7,406 bases of DNA, taken from NCBI GenBank assembly GCA_016932295.1, contig JAFGDC010000571.1:1-7406 (forward strand). Direction: 5' to 3'. Source of the DNA: a candidate division CSSED10-310 bacterium (GTDB taxonomy: Bacteria > CSSED10-310 > JAFGDC01). The translations under genes were made by a program, and so were the position numbers. Numbering within the stretch: the stretch's first letter is position 1; each line of letters begins with the position of its first letter. Of this stretch, positions 1 through 5,585 are shown piece after piece. Under the pieces are notes generated by a model. It was not told the DNA's origin. It searched no databases and saw only the letters and a list, made by a program, of their open reading frames with translations.

Positions 1-200
1 ATGCATACCGAAGGCAGCATTTTGCTTGCAAATCAGGTGATCTATGCCAAGCGAGAGGCTCGCAACGATACGTGGCACTGGGATCAGGTGAAAGAACTTC
101 TGGAGCCGCGCAATTCCAAGCCCTTTACGAGCTTGGTTTTTCGGACCGCGTCATCTCTCAGGACGTTGCCGCATCCTCGAACCTGGCGGCGACGCAGTAG
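1..200 (+). pseudogene. Possible 3' end of an unidentified gene, apparently frameshifted
   Basis: I do not recognise this product. Frame 1 from base 1 reads like genuine protein for about 35 codons (HTEGSILLANQVIYAKREA, later WHWDQVKELLE). It then becomes an Arg/Pro-rich string that runs into the downstream tandem repeat. From about base 106, frame 3 takes over as the protein-like frame (AAQFQALYELGFSDRVISQD) and stops at TAG 198-200. Frame 3 before base 106 uses rarer codons (AGA, AGG, CTA, CGA) and looks non-coding. A single added base near 103-108 would join the two parts as KELLE-AAQFQALYELGF, a plausible helix. The gene would begin upstream of the window, so the ATG at base 1 need not be its start. 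It could be a real frameshift mutation, a sequencing indel, or two unrelated chance stretches. There is no slippery heptamer to suggest programmed frameshifting. Confidence 0.4.
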
Positions 201-214
201 AAGGAACGCCCCCC

Positions 215-273
215 CCGGACATCTTCCGGACATCTTCCGGACATCTTCCGGACATCTTCCGGACATCTTCGGA
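215..273 (+). repeat. Perfect 11-bp tandem repeat, five copies
   Basis: The unit CCGGACATCTT occurs five times without a mismatch (215-225, 226-236, 237-247, 248-258, 259-269), followed by a four-base partial unit. It is preceded by a run of C. Each internal junction creates the palindrome TCCGGA. The array begins 15 bp after the stop codon at 198-200. Eleven bp is not a multiple of three, so the array is unlikely to encode a protein repeat. Confidence 0.97.
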
Positions 274-322
274 ACCACCCTCTCCTTGGCCAAACGGTGG
301 GCGACTGGGCCAGGTATCCGGT

Positions 323-400
323 GGACAATGTGGACTGTTTGGACGGAATGGAAAGTGGACTGGTGGACAGGCGGACAGATTGTCACGTTGACAATTGGAC
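323..400 (+). repeat. Degenerate GGAC-box array, spacing mostly 8-9 bp
   Basis: GGAC starts at bases 323, 332, 341, 357, 365, 373 and 397, giving steps of 9, 9, 16, 8, 8 and 24. The boxes are usually preceded by GT or TT. The sequence between boxes varies, so this is a phased short motif, not a simple duplication. All boxes lie on the plus strand. The neighbouring 11-bp array carries the same GGAC core at 11-bp steps, so the two may form one compound repeat zone. Function is unknown. Confidence 0.75.
379..395. other. Short inverted repeat inside the GGAC-box zone
   Basis: ATTGTC (379-384) and GACAAT (390-395) are a perfect 6-bp inverted repeat around the 5-base spacer ACGTT. It fills the longest gap between GGAC boxes (376-397). 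It could be a small hairpin or a dimeric protein-binding site. No T-tract follows on either strand, so it does not look like an intrinsic terminator. Confidence 0.35.
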
Positions 401-447
401 TGGATGTGTTCCGACAGGCCGGCGCTCCGGCGGGGGGATGATTCCGG

Positions 448-1395
448 TCAACGTATCCGCTCCACCAGACCGGTGGCGGCGATCAGTTTCTCCACCACCA
501 GCGAATGGGCATACGAACTCGGATGCCGGTCCTCGGGCGAGGCCCAGAAGGGTTTCATGCTCTCCACATCTGGCCAGATCTCCGGCCGCAACGAGACGGT
601 CTCCAAACCCGCGGCCCCCGCAGCCGCCTCCAACTGCGCCTCCTCGGCGATGAATCGAGCATTGGCAAACTCAACGGCCGGATACACGAACACAATGACC
701 TGCACTCCGGTCCGCCCCGCCGCTCCGCTCACCTCTCCAAACGCCCTTTCGATCCGCCGCCAGTTGTCCGAGGCGGAATCGTAGAATTCCTTCAGCAACT
801 CGTCGTACTGTTCGCTCCACCGTGGGATGAGGATCCTGTGCAACAGCGAGTAGAACAGGTCACTGTGCCTGCTCAGGCGCACTGCCTGCCTGGTCGCGAA
901 CGGCATGGTGCGCCCGTAATAATCACTGCTTGGATCCACATCGTTTCGGTAGAGCTGCCACAGAACCAGATCGAACCGATGACAACGGAGCGCGGCGTCG
1001 AGCGCCGCCGCGCCGTCCGCCAGGTTTCTTCCCGAACGCCCGCCGTTCAGCACCGCTATCCGCTTGTCCGGAACAAGCCCGGACAACCGCTGTTCGAGCT
1101 GCGCGGGATAGCTTTCTTCCATTGCCACGCCGGCACCGTAGGTAAAACTATCGCCCAGAGCCAGTATCCGATAATCGAAAGGCTGCCCGAGCCGCTCCGG
1201 ACAGCGCACCGAAAACACGTCGGCAGGAACCGGTTCCGAAGTGCCGGCGGGAACATCCGCACCAGATCTGTAACCCAGAAAACGGCGCAGCCCGAACCCG
1301 GTCAGCTCGAGAAGACCCACCATCATGCCCAACACGATGATCGGGAACAGGACCTTTTTCCCCAGCGACAGGTCACTCACGAAATCGCCCTTCAT
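448..1395 (-). CDS. Membrane-anchored SGNH/GDSL-type hydrolase
   Basis: This 315-residue protein has the conserved blocks of the SGNH hydrolase fold. Block I is GDSFTYGAG (residues 81-89), with nucleophile Ser83. A block II-like Gly lies in NGGRSG (117-122), a block III-like Asn in YRND (Asn151), and a C-terminal DRHPSSYAH (289-297) supplies Asp289 and His291. A single hydrophobic segment (about 14-34, after KK) should anchor it in the inner membrane with the catalytic domain outside the cytoplasm. The family includes esterases, lipases and O-acetyl-modifying enzymes of surface polysaccharides. The substrate cannot be read from the sequence. The ATG at 1395 is supported by an AGAGG-type ribosome binding site a few bases upstream. 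The gene is divergent from the large surface protein gene and ends next to the GGAC-box zone, which would form its 3' flank. No clear terminator follows its TGA; a 5-bp GC stem at 418-431 lacks a U-tract. Confidence 0.87.
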   Translation of the reverse strand: MKGDFVSDLSLGKKVLFPIIVLGMMVGLLELTGFGLRRFLGYRSGADVPAGTSEPVPADVFSVRCPERLGQPFDYRILALGDSFTYGAGVAMEESYPAQLEQRLSGLVPDKRIAVLNGGRSGRNLADGAAALDAALRCHRFDLVLWQLYRNDVDPSSDYYGRTMPFATRQAVRLSRHSDLFYSLLHRILIPRWSEQYDELLKEFYDSASDNWRRIERAFGEVSGAAGRTGVQVIVFVYPAVEFANARFIAEEAQLEAAAGAAGLETVSLRPEIWPDVESMKPFWASPEDRHPSSYAHSLVVEKLIAATGLVERIR

Positions 1396-1540
1396 ATCGC
1401 CTCTCTACCTTCTTCATCAGGATGGGAAGCCCGGCTCCGTTCGCCGCCACGACTGACCGAGACCACGTACTACATAACAAAGAACCAGGTGCATCACCAG
1501 GGCCGGGAAGTCTGGCCGGGTAACCCCGGAACCACCACGG

Positions 1541-1582
1541 GCGGAAGGATCGAAGCGGAAGGATCGAAACGGCAAGATCGAC
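1541..1582 (+). repeat. 14-bp tandem repeat, two perfect copies and one diverged
   Basis: GCGGAAGGATCGAA is repeated exactly at 1541-1554 and 1555-1568. A third copy at 1569-1582 matches in 10 of 14 positions. The repeats lie in the divergent intergenic region, about 150 bp from the start of the minus-strand hydrolase and about 320 bp from the start of the surface protein gene. They could be replication-slippage products or iterated binding sites. Confidence 0.9.
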
Positions 1583-1757
1583 ACCCGGAATACGAGGGGA
1601 ATCACGCAGGCGGCTCAAACAGCCGAGTGCCGGCAGACTGGAGCGATGAAGCATTTTGGGAGGCATCACAACGGGCAGCCGCCATGAAAGGATGAACCAC
1701 GCATCTTCTCTCTCTGCCGTCTCCTCATTCCGGAACGAAAAAAATCCAGGAGATTCG

Positions 1758-1785
1758 TTGATTTTATCTTCAGAATCCTTATGTT
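1758..1785 (+). promoter_or_regulatory. Weak candidate sigma-70-like promoter for the surface protein gene
   Basis: TTGATT (1758-1763) and TATGTT (1780-1785) each match four of six consensus bases, with a 16-bp spacer, in a locally AT-rich island within GC-rich flanks. This would leave a 5' leader of roughly 110 nt before the ATG at 1902. The assignment rests only on consensus matching. Confidence 0.25.
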
Positions 1786-1888
1786 GGCGTGATCGATTAC
1801 AATCCAACGCGACTCCCATCAGCCGCGCTGAACAAATGACGTTCCATCCAGGTCAGACGGAACGACATGAATCCACCCCCGATTTGGG

Positions 1889-1895
1889 AAAGGAG
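1889..1895 (+). promoter_or_regulatory. Ribosome binding site fixing the start of the surface protein
   Basis: AAAGGAG ends 6 nt before the ATG at 1902. It is the strongest Shine-Dalgarno match near any in-frame start of this open frame. It selects 1902 over the upstream ATGs at 1656, 1692 and 1836, whose translations look non-coding. It also places a hydrophobic signal sequence directly at the N-terminus. Confidence 0.9.
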
Positions 1896-1901
1896 TTGTT
1901 C

Positions 1902-4900
1902 ATGACCGATTCCAAACGATTCTCCCGCACCTTGAACCTGCTGCTCTGTCTCTTCCTGGCGACAGCCTGCGGTTCAACCTTCGCCGCCACCGTCTATGTC
2001 TCGCCCACCGGCAGCGACAGCACCGGCGACGGCTCCCAGGGCAATCCGTACGGCACCATCCAGTATGGCATCAACTCGGCCACCGCCGGCGACACCGTGT
2101 TCCTGATGGCGGGGCTGTACACCACCACCGGTCACGTGCTGACCAAGGAAATCATCGTCCAGGGCGCCGGGGTCGGTCAGACCATCGTCGCCCCCGTCAC
2201 GGAAGGCTTCATCTTCAAGTCGGTGGCGGCCGGCGACTGCGGCTTCTCTGATATCGCCTGGGCAACCCTGAGCGACATGACCATCGCCGGAAAATCGGAC
2301 TACATGGCCCTTGGCTTTGGAGAACCGGACATCACCCTGCGCAACCTGCTGATCGATGCCACCGAATTCGGCAGCGATGCGGCCGTGTATTACGGATGGG
2401 GCTGCGGCAGCGGCACATTGCTGGTTGAGAACTGCACCATCGTCAACTCCCCCTCCGGCGGCATCAACGCCGACACCTGCAACTCCTACGTGAACATGAT
2501 CGTGCGGAACACCATCATCGCCGACTGCGCCTACGCCATCAAACTATCCACCGCCTGGCAGGGGCAATCCCATACCTACGACTACAACTGCTACTACGGC
2601 AACGGAGAAAACTTCCCCTGGGCGCCCGGCGGCGGCGTCCGCGATCCCGGTCCGAACGATCTCGTCGACGTTGACCCGCTTTTCGCCGGCAGCGGCGATT
2701 ACCATCTTCAGGCCGGCTCGCCCTGCATCGATGCGGGCAATCCGGCTCCACAGTACAACGATGCCGACGGCAGCAGGAACGACATAGGCTGCTACGGCGG
2801 CCCCGGCGCTTTTACCGACCTGACGGCCAACGCCGGCAGCGACAAAGAAGTGCTGGTGAACACCCTGACCGCTCTCGACGGCAGCGGCTGCTCCTATCCC
2901 AACGGCATGACCGTCACTTATCACTGGACTCAGGATCCCGGCAATCCCGAGGTCGTCACCCTGTCCGACAACAACAGCACCACCGCCATCGCCCCCACCT
3001 TCACCGCCACCACGCTGGGCACCTTCATCTTCAACCTGGTCATCGACGACGGCATGGTCTACAGCGATTCAGATTCCGTCGAGATCCTGGTCAGAAATCC
3101 CCGGATCATCTACATTCCCGCCGATTACTCCACCATCGGTCAAGGTTTGGAAGCGGCGCTGGCCGGCGACACGGTGCACGTCAGCCCCGGCACCTACTAC
3201 GAACATGAACTCGAAATGGTGTCCGGCGTGACGCTCCAGGGCTCCACCGAGGGACTCACCACCATCGACAGCCAGTGGTACGCGGCGGTGATCTGCGCCG
3301 ACAACGCCATACTGGAAAACTTTCTCATCAAGGGCAATGCCGGCCCTAAGAGCGGTCCCGGCAATGACGGCAAGGAATGGTACGGCGCCACCGTGTGCTG
3401 CTACGGCACCTCGCCGATCATCAGGAACAACCTCCTGTCATCGGAATACTCGACGGTCCTCGAGGTGAAAAACAGCGGCGCGCCCGTCATCGTCAACAAC
3501 ATCTTCTGTCCCACCAACCCGGCCAGTCAGTACGGAATGATGTACATGTACGTGAATAACGGCGGCATCCCCATCGTGCGCAACAACATTTTCTGTTACT
3601 ACCAGGCCACCAGCTACGGGTATGGCATCTACAACAGCGGCGGCACGCCTGACATCGCCAACAACAACTTCTGGAATGTCGAGACACCCTACTCTTCCTG
3701 CACGGGCGTCGATGACACATTCGTGGATCCATTGTTCGTCCTCTCGCCCCCCGCGGACCTTTTCACGGACTTGGCGCTGCAGAGTGGATCACCCTGCATC
3801 GACACGGGCATGAACGGCGTCACCGGCATCGGCATCATTGACATGGCCGGCAATCCCCGTATCGCCGATGGTGACGGCGACAGCTCCGCGGTGGTCGACA
3901 AAGGGGTCTTCGAGTTCCAGCCGGCGGGACCCGACGATCCCGCTGAGTGCGCCGCCGATCCTGAAGAACTCTGCCTTGGGAATTCAGTGACCCTGTCCGG
4001 CACCGTCGCATCCGGGATGGAGCTGCACTGGTTCGAAACCGACTGCGGCATCGACGAAGTCTTCAATCCCGTAACTCCGGCTTCCGACGGCACACTGACC
4101 TACTACGGCCGCACCTATGATCCCGTCACCGAGGCATGGAGCAGCGGCTGCTGCCCGGTCCAGGTCACGGTCAACGCCCTGCCGGAAGAACCCACGGCGT
4201 GCCAGGCGACGCCTGCGGAGATCTGCCTTGGAGAAACGACCGTGCTGTCGGGCCAGGTAGGCAGCGGCGAGGAGTTGCACTGGTTCGGGACCGCTTGTGG
4301 CACGGACGAGATTTCCGATTCGGTGACGCCCAATGATCCGGGGTTGAAGACCTATTACGCCAGGGCGTACGATTCCGTCACCGGGTGCTGGAGCGAAACC
4401 TGCGCAACGGTGGAGGTGCTGGTGAACGACGTGCCGGGTTGCTCCATCACCGTTGATTCCGTGGTATGCGCCGGTTCCACGGGTAATGTCGCCAGCACGG
4501 GCGGCGGCATGATGAACTACTACTGGTTCATCACGGGCGGCACGGCGGAGGGTCCAACAACCGAGGAGACCGTCACCTATACGGCCGGGCCGGGACCTGA
4601 TCCCGTGCATCTCGAGCTGATCGTGATCGACGACAACATCTGCCAGGGCATGTGCATGACCGATGTACCTGTCTCCGACCTGCCATCCGCGCCCGTCGAC
4701 TGCGCGGCGATCCCCGACCAGGTCGCTTTCGGCGGTTCCACGGAGCTGTCCGCGACGGTACCTGTCGGTGTCGAAGTGGACTGGTACATGGGTGCGTGCG
4801 GGGGAACTCCGGTGGGAACCGGAGCCGCCCTCGTGGTTGATGATCTCATGGTGGACACGACCTTCTACGCGCGGGCGCGGGACATTGGCACGGGCTGCGC

Positions 4901-5024
4901 GAGTGATTTATGCTGCGATGTCACGGTCACGGTGGGCACGCCGGTAATCCCGGCGGTCACGCCGATCGGACTGGTACTGCTGCTGGGCTTGCTGTCACTG
5001 GCTTTGACACGCCGGCGGCGCTGA
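1902..5024 (+). CDS. Large secreted modular protein: two beta-helices, PKD/Ig-like domains, C-terminal sorting tail
   Basis: This 1040-residue exported protein opens with a signal peptide (about 1-29). Next is a DUF1565/pectate-lyase-like right-handed beta-helix (30-305) starting YVSPTGSDSTGDGSQGNPY and ending DPLF...GSPCIDAG. A PKD-like domain follows (306-397), then a second beta-helix module (398-675) with its own DPLF...GSPCIDTG. Two tandem Ig-like domains (681-758, 764-841) share CLG...LSG.V.SG.ELHWF and resemble the CHU_C-associated Ig_7 type. A PKD-like unit (845-927) and a third, diverged Ig-like domain (931-1012) precede the tail IPAVTPIGLVLLLGLLSLAL-TRRRR. That tail (1014-1040) has the motif/hydrophobic-helix/Arg layout of IPTL- or PEP-CTERM sorting signals. 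Cysteine is abundant (35 after the signal peptide), which suggests disulfides outside the cytoplasm. No catalytic residues are evident, so adhesion, glycan binding or a structural surface role is inferred. LATAC (19-23) resembles a lipobox, but SPase I cleavage near FAA (27-29) seems likelier. It appears monocistronic, ending in a strong terminator. Confidence 0.92.
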   Translation: MTDSKRFSRTLNLLLCLFLATACGSTFAATVYVSPTGSDSTGDGSQGNPYGTIQYGINSATAGDTVFLMAGLYTTTGHVLTKEIIVQGAGVGQTIVAPVTEGFIFKSVAAGDCGFSDIAWATLSDMTIAGKSDYMALGFGEPDITLRNLLIDATEFGSDAAVYYGWGCGSGTLLVENCTIVNSPSGGINADTCNSYVNMIVRNTIIADCAYAIKLSTAWQGQSHTYDYNCYYGNGENFPWAPGGGVRDPGPNDLVDVDPLFAGSGDYHLQAGSPCIDAGNPAPQYNDADGSRNDIGCYGGPGAFTDLTANAGSDKEVLVNTLTALDGSGCSYPNGMTVTYHWTQDPGNPEVVTLSDNNSTTAIAPTFTATTLGTFIFNLVIDDGMVYSDSDSVEILVRNPRIIYIPADYSTIGQGLEAALAGDTVHVSPGTYYEHELEMVSGVTLQGSTEGLTTIDSQWYAAVICADNAILENFLIKGNAGPKSGPGNDGKEWYGATVCCYGTSPIIRNNLLSSEYSTVLEVKNSGAPVIVNNIFCPTNPASQYGMMYMYVNNGGIPIVRNNIFCYYQATSYGYGIYNSGGTPDIANNNFWNVETPYSSCTGVDDTFVDPLFVLSPPADLFTDLALQSGSPCIDTGMNGVTGIGIIDMAGNPRIADGDGDSSAVVDKGVFEFQPAGPDDPAECAADPEELCLGNSVTLSGTVASGMELHWFETDCGIDEVFNPVTPASDGTLTYYGRTYDPVTEAWSSGCCPVQVTVNALPEEPTACQATPAEICLGETTVLSGQVGSGEELHWFGTACGTDEISDSVTPNDPGLKTYYARAYDSVTGCWSETCATVEVLVNDVPGCSITVDSVVCAGSTGNVASTGGGMMNYYWFITGGTAEGPTTEETVTYTAGPGPDPVHLELIVIDDNICQGMCMTDVPVSDLPSAPVDCAAIPDQVAFGGSTELSATVPVGVEVDWYMGACGGTPVGTGAALVVDDLMVDTTFYARARDIGTGCASDLCCDVTVTVGTPVIPAVTPIGLVLLLGLLSLALTRRRR
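3942..4424 (+). repeat. Tandem Ig-like domain coding repeat within the surface protein
   Basis: Bases 3942-4175 and 4191-4424 encode two homologous domains of 78 residues each. Shared landmarks are C..(A/T)(D/T)P.E.CLG, SG.ELHWF.T.CG.DE, a YY(G/A)R.YD.VT segment and a closing V.V.VN. The copies are clearly related at DNA level (for example around the ELHWF codons) but have diverged, so the duplication is not recent. A more distant third copy sits at 4692-4937. Confidence 0.85.
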
Positions 5025-5040
5025 TCTGTTGACTGACAGG

Positions 5041-5067
5041 GGCGGGTCTTCGGACCCGCCTTTTTTT
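5041..5067 (+). terminator. Intrinsic terminator with UUCG tetraloop
   Basis: GGCGGGTC (5041-5048) pairs perfectly with GACCCGCC (5053-5060) around the loop TTCG, closed by a C-G pair, which is the very stable cUUCGg tetraloop. Seven T residues follow (5061-5067). It starts 17 bp after the stop codon of the large surface protein gene and should end its transcript. Confidence 0.96.
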
Positions 5068-5192
5068 AATGTCACACATCAGAACAGTGACGCCGGCACA
5101 CAAAATGCATCACCGTCATCACGGCGCGACGACTTAGTGCTGCGACTCTGTCATCCGGAGAATGGGTGAAAACAATAGACAGCAGGTGGTAT

Positions 5193-5351
5193 TTATCGCG
5201 TCGAATCCTGTTTCAGTTGACGACGGGTCTTCGCTCCCTTCGACTCGAGGAAGGCAGCCGTCTCGGCGTGGTGTTTCCATTCAGCCAGATCCAGCGGGGT
5301 CGAACCGCCATGGTCTTCAGCGCCGAAAACGGCAGTTGAACCTGCGCCGGG
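5193..5351 (-). pseudogene. Remnant of an ankyrin-repeat protein gene (C-terminal repeat)
   Basis: On the minus strand, the frame ending at TAA 5195-5193 reads DHGGSTPLDLAEWKHHAETA and then AFLESKGAKTRRQL. This fits the ankyrin consensus: a G-TPL-A helix start, a second helix ending in L, then an (N/K)GA turn. Only one clear repeat remains. The frame is closed upstream by a TGA (5354-5352) and contains no ATG, GTG or TTG start, so it cannot be an independent gene as it stands. Beyond that TGA the same frame continues with ADVKGQAS, which resembles the end of a preceding ankyrin repeat (GADV...), suggesting an in-frame nonsense mutation in an older gene. Ankyrin repeats mediate protein-protein contacts. 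The remnant lies opposite to both neighbouring genes. A sequencing error at the stop remains possible. Confidence 0.6.
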
Positions 5352-5445
5352 TCAAGATGCCTGGCCCTTCACATCCGCGACGGACGCACGATCTGGCGCG
5401 ACTGTCATCCTGCCCGGGGGCGTGGCGATGGCCTGTTCTCCTCAC

Positions 5446-5475
5446 TTGACTGATGAATTTCCCGACCACTAGACT
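5446..5475 (+). promoter_or_regulatory. Candidate sigma-70-like promoter for the lipoprotein operon
   Basis: TTGACT (5446-5451, five of six consensus bases) is separated by 18 bp from TAGACT (5470-5475, four of six). Transcription would start near 5482, leaving a leader of about 100 nt before the ATG at 5586. It is the best consensus match I found in this intergenic region. Confidence 0.45.
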
Positions 5476-5517
5476 TTCTTTTGGAAAGGGAAATACGGCC
5501 ATTGAAATAGTGCAACC

Positions 5518-5571
5518 ATGTTCATCGCGAACTGGTTCGTCTGGAAGGGATATCTTATTGTGACGGAATAA
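5518..5571 (+). CDS. Possible 17-residue leader peptide, unproven
   Basis: ATG at 5518 opens a frame encoding MFIANWFVWKGYLIVTE and stops at TAA 5569-5571, 14 nt before the start codon of the lipoprotein gene. It sits within the predicted leader downstream of the candidate promoter. It is hydrophobic and contains two Trp. The ribosome binding site is weak and the length is short enough to arise by chance. If translated, it could couple to or regulate expression of the downstream gene. I see no attenuator hairpin with a U-tract. Confidence 0.15.
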   Translation: MFIANWFVWKGYLIVTE

Positions 5572-5585
5572 ACTGGGAGTAAGAA

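Larger units (their letters stand above)
1396..1901. other. Divergent intergenic region, 506 bp
   Basis: This region separates the starts of two divergent genes and should hold both promoters. It contains a 14-bp tandem repeat (1541-1582) and a small GC stem, CCGGG/CCCGG, at 1516-1529. A rightward candidate -35 TTGATT (1758-1763) lies 16 bp from TATGTT (1780-1785), and a TACAAT (1798-1803) matches a -10 box in five of six positions but has no good -35. A short open stretch ending at 1695 reads ADWSDEAFWEASQRAAAMKG, which is protein-like and might be a decayed gene end, but nothing else supports it. No convincing gene is present. Confidence 0.6.
5025..5585. other. Intergenic region between the surface protein gene and the lipoprotein operon
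   Basis: This 561-bp stretch contains the intrinsic terminator at its left end, an ankyrin-repeat gene remnant on the minus strand (5193-5351), and a candidate promoter for the rightward operon (5446-5475). A tiny possible leader reading frame lies just before the lipoprotein start (5518-5571). A small stem, CCGT/ACGG, is at 5113-5124. No RNA gene is recognisable, and no intact gene of normal size is supported. Confidence 0.7.

Noticed and set aside
215..400. CRISPR-like array
   Set aside because: The repeat units are 11 bp or shorter with no spacers of 25-40 bp and no nearby cas genes.
418..431. Terminator for the minus-strand hydrolase gene (GCCGG/CCGGC stem)
   Set aside because: The stem is only 5 bp and no U-tract follows in the direction of the minus-strand transcript.
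1..441. A single 146-codon rightward gene starting at base 1
   Set aside because: After about 35 good codons the translation becomes Arg/Pro-rich and then simply reads through the 11-bp repeat and the GGAC boxes (Trp-rich), which is not protein-like.
505..1695. Long 396-codon plus-strand open frame
   Set aside because: It is mostly antisense to the SGNH hydrolase gene, whose catalytic motifs are clear. Its composition is typical of a shadow frame in GC-rich DNA.
1373..1819. Minus-strand 148-codon frame upstream of the hydrolase
   Set aside because: It overlaps the hydrolase start in another frame, crosses the 14-bp tandem repeat, and has low-complexity Arg/Pro/Ser composition.
1656..1901. 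N-terminal extension of the large surface protein by 82 codons
   Set aside because: The extension has no good ribosome binding site and no protein-like character. The ATG at 1902 has AAAGGAG at ideal spacing and begins a signal peptide.
3984..4610. Minus-strand 208-codon frame inside the surface protein gene
   Set aside because: It is antisense to the conserved Ig-like repeats and rich in Ala/Arg/Gly, as expected for a shadow of GC-rich coding DNA.
5162..5449. Plus-strand 95-codon frame in the intergenic region
   Set aside because: It is antisense to the ankyrin remnant, Arg/Pro/Ser-rich, and has no ribosome binding site.
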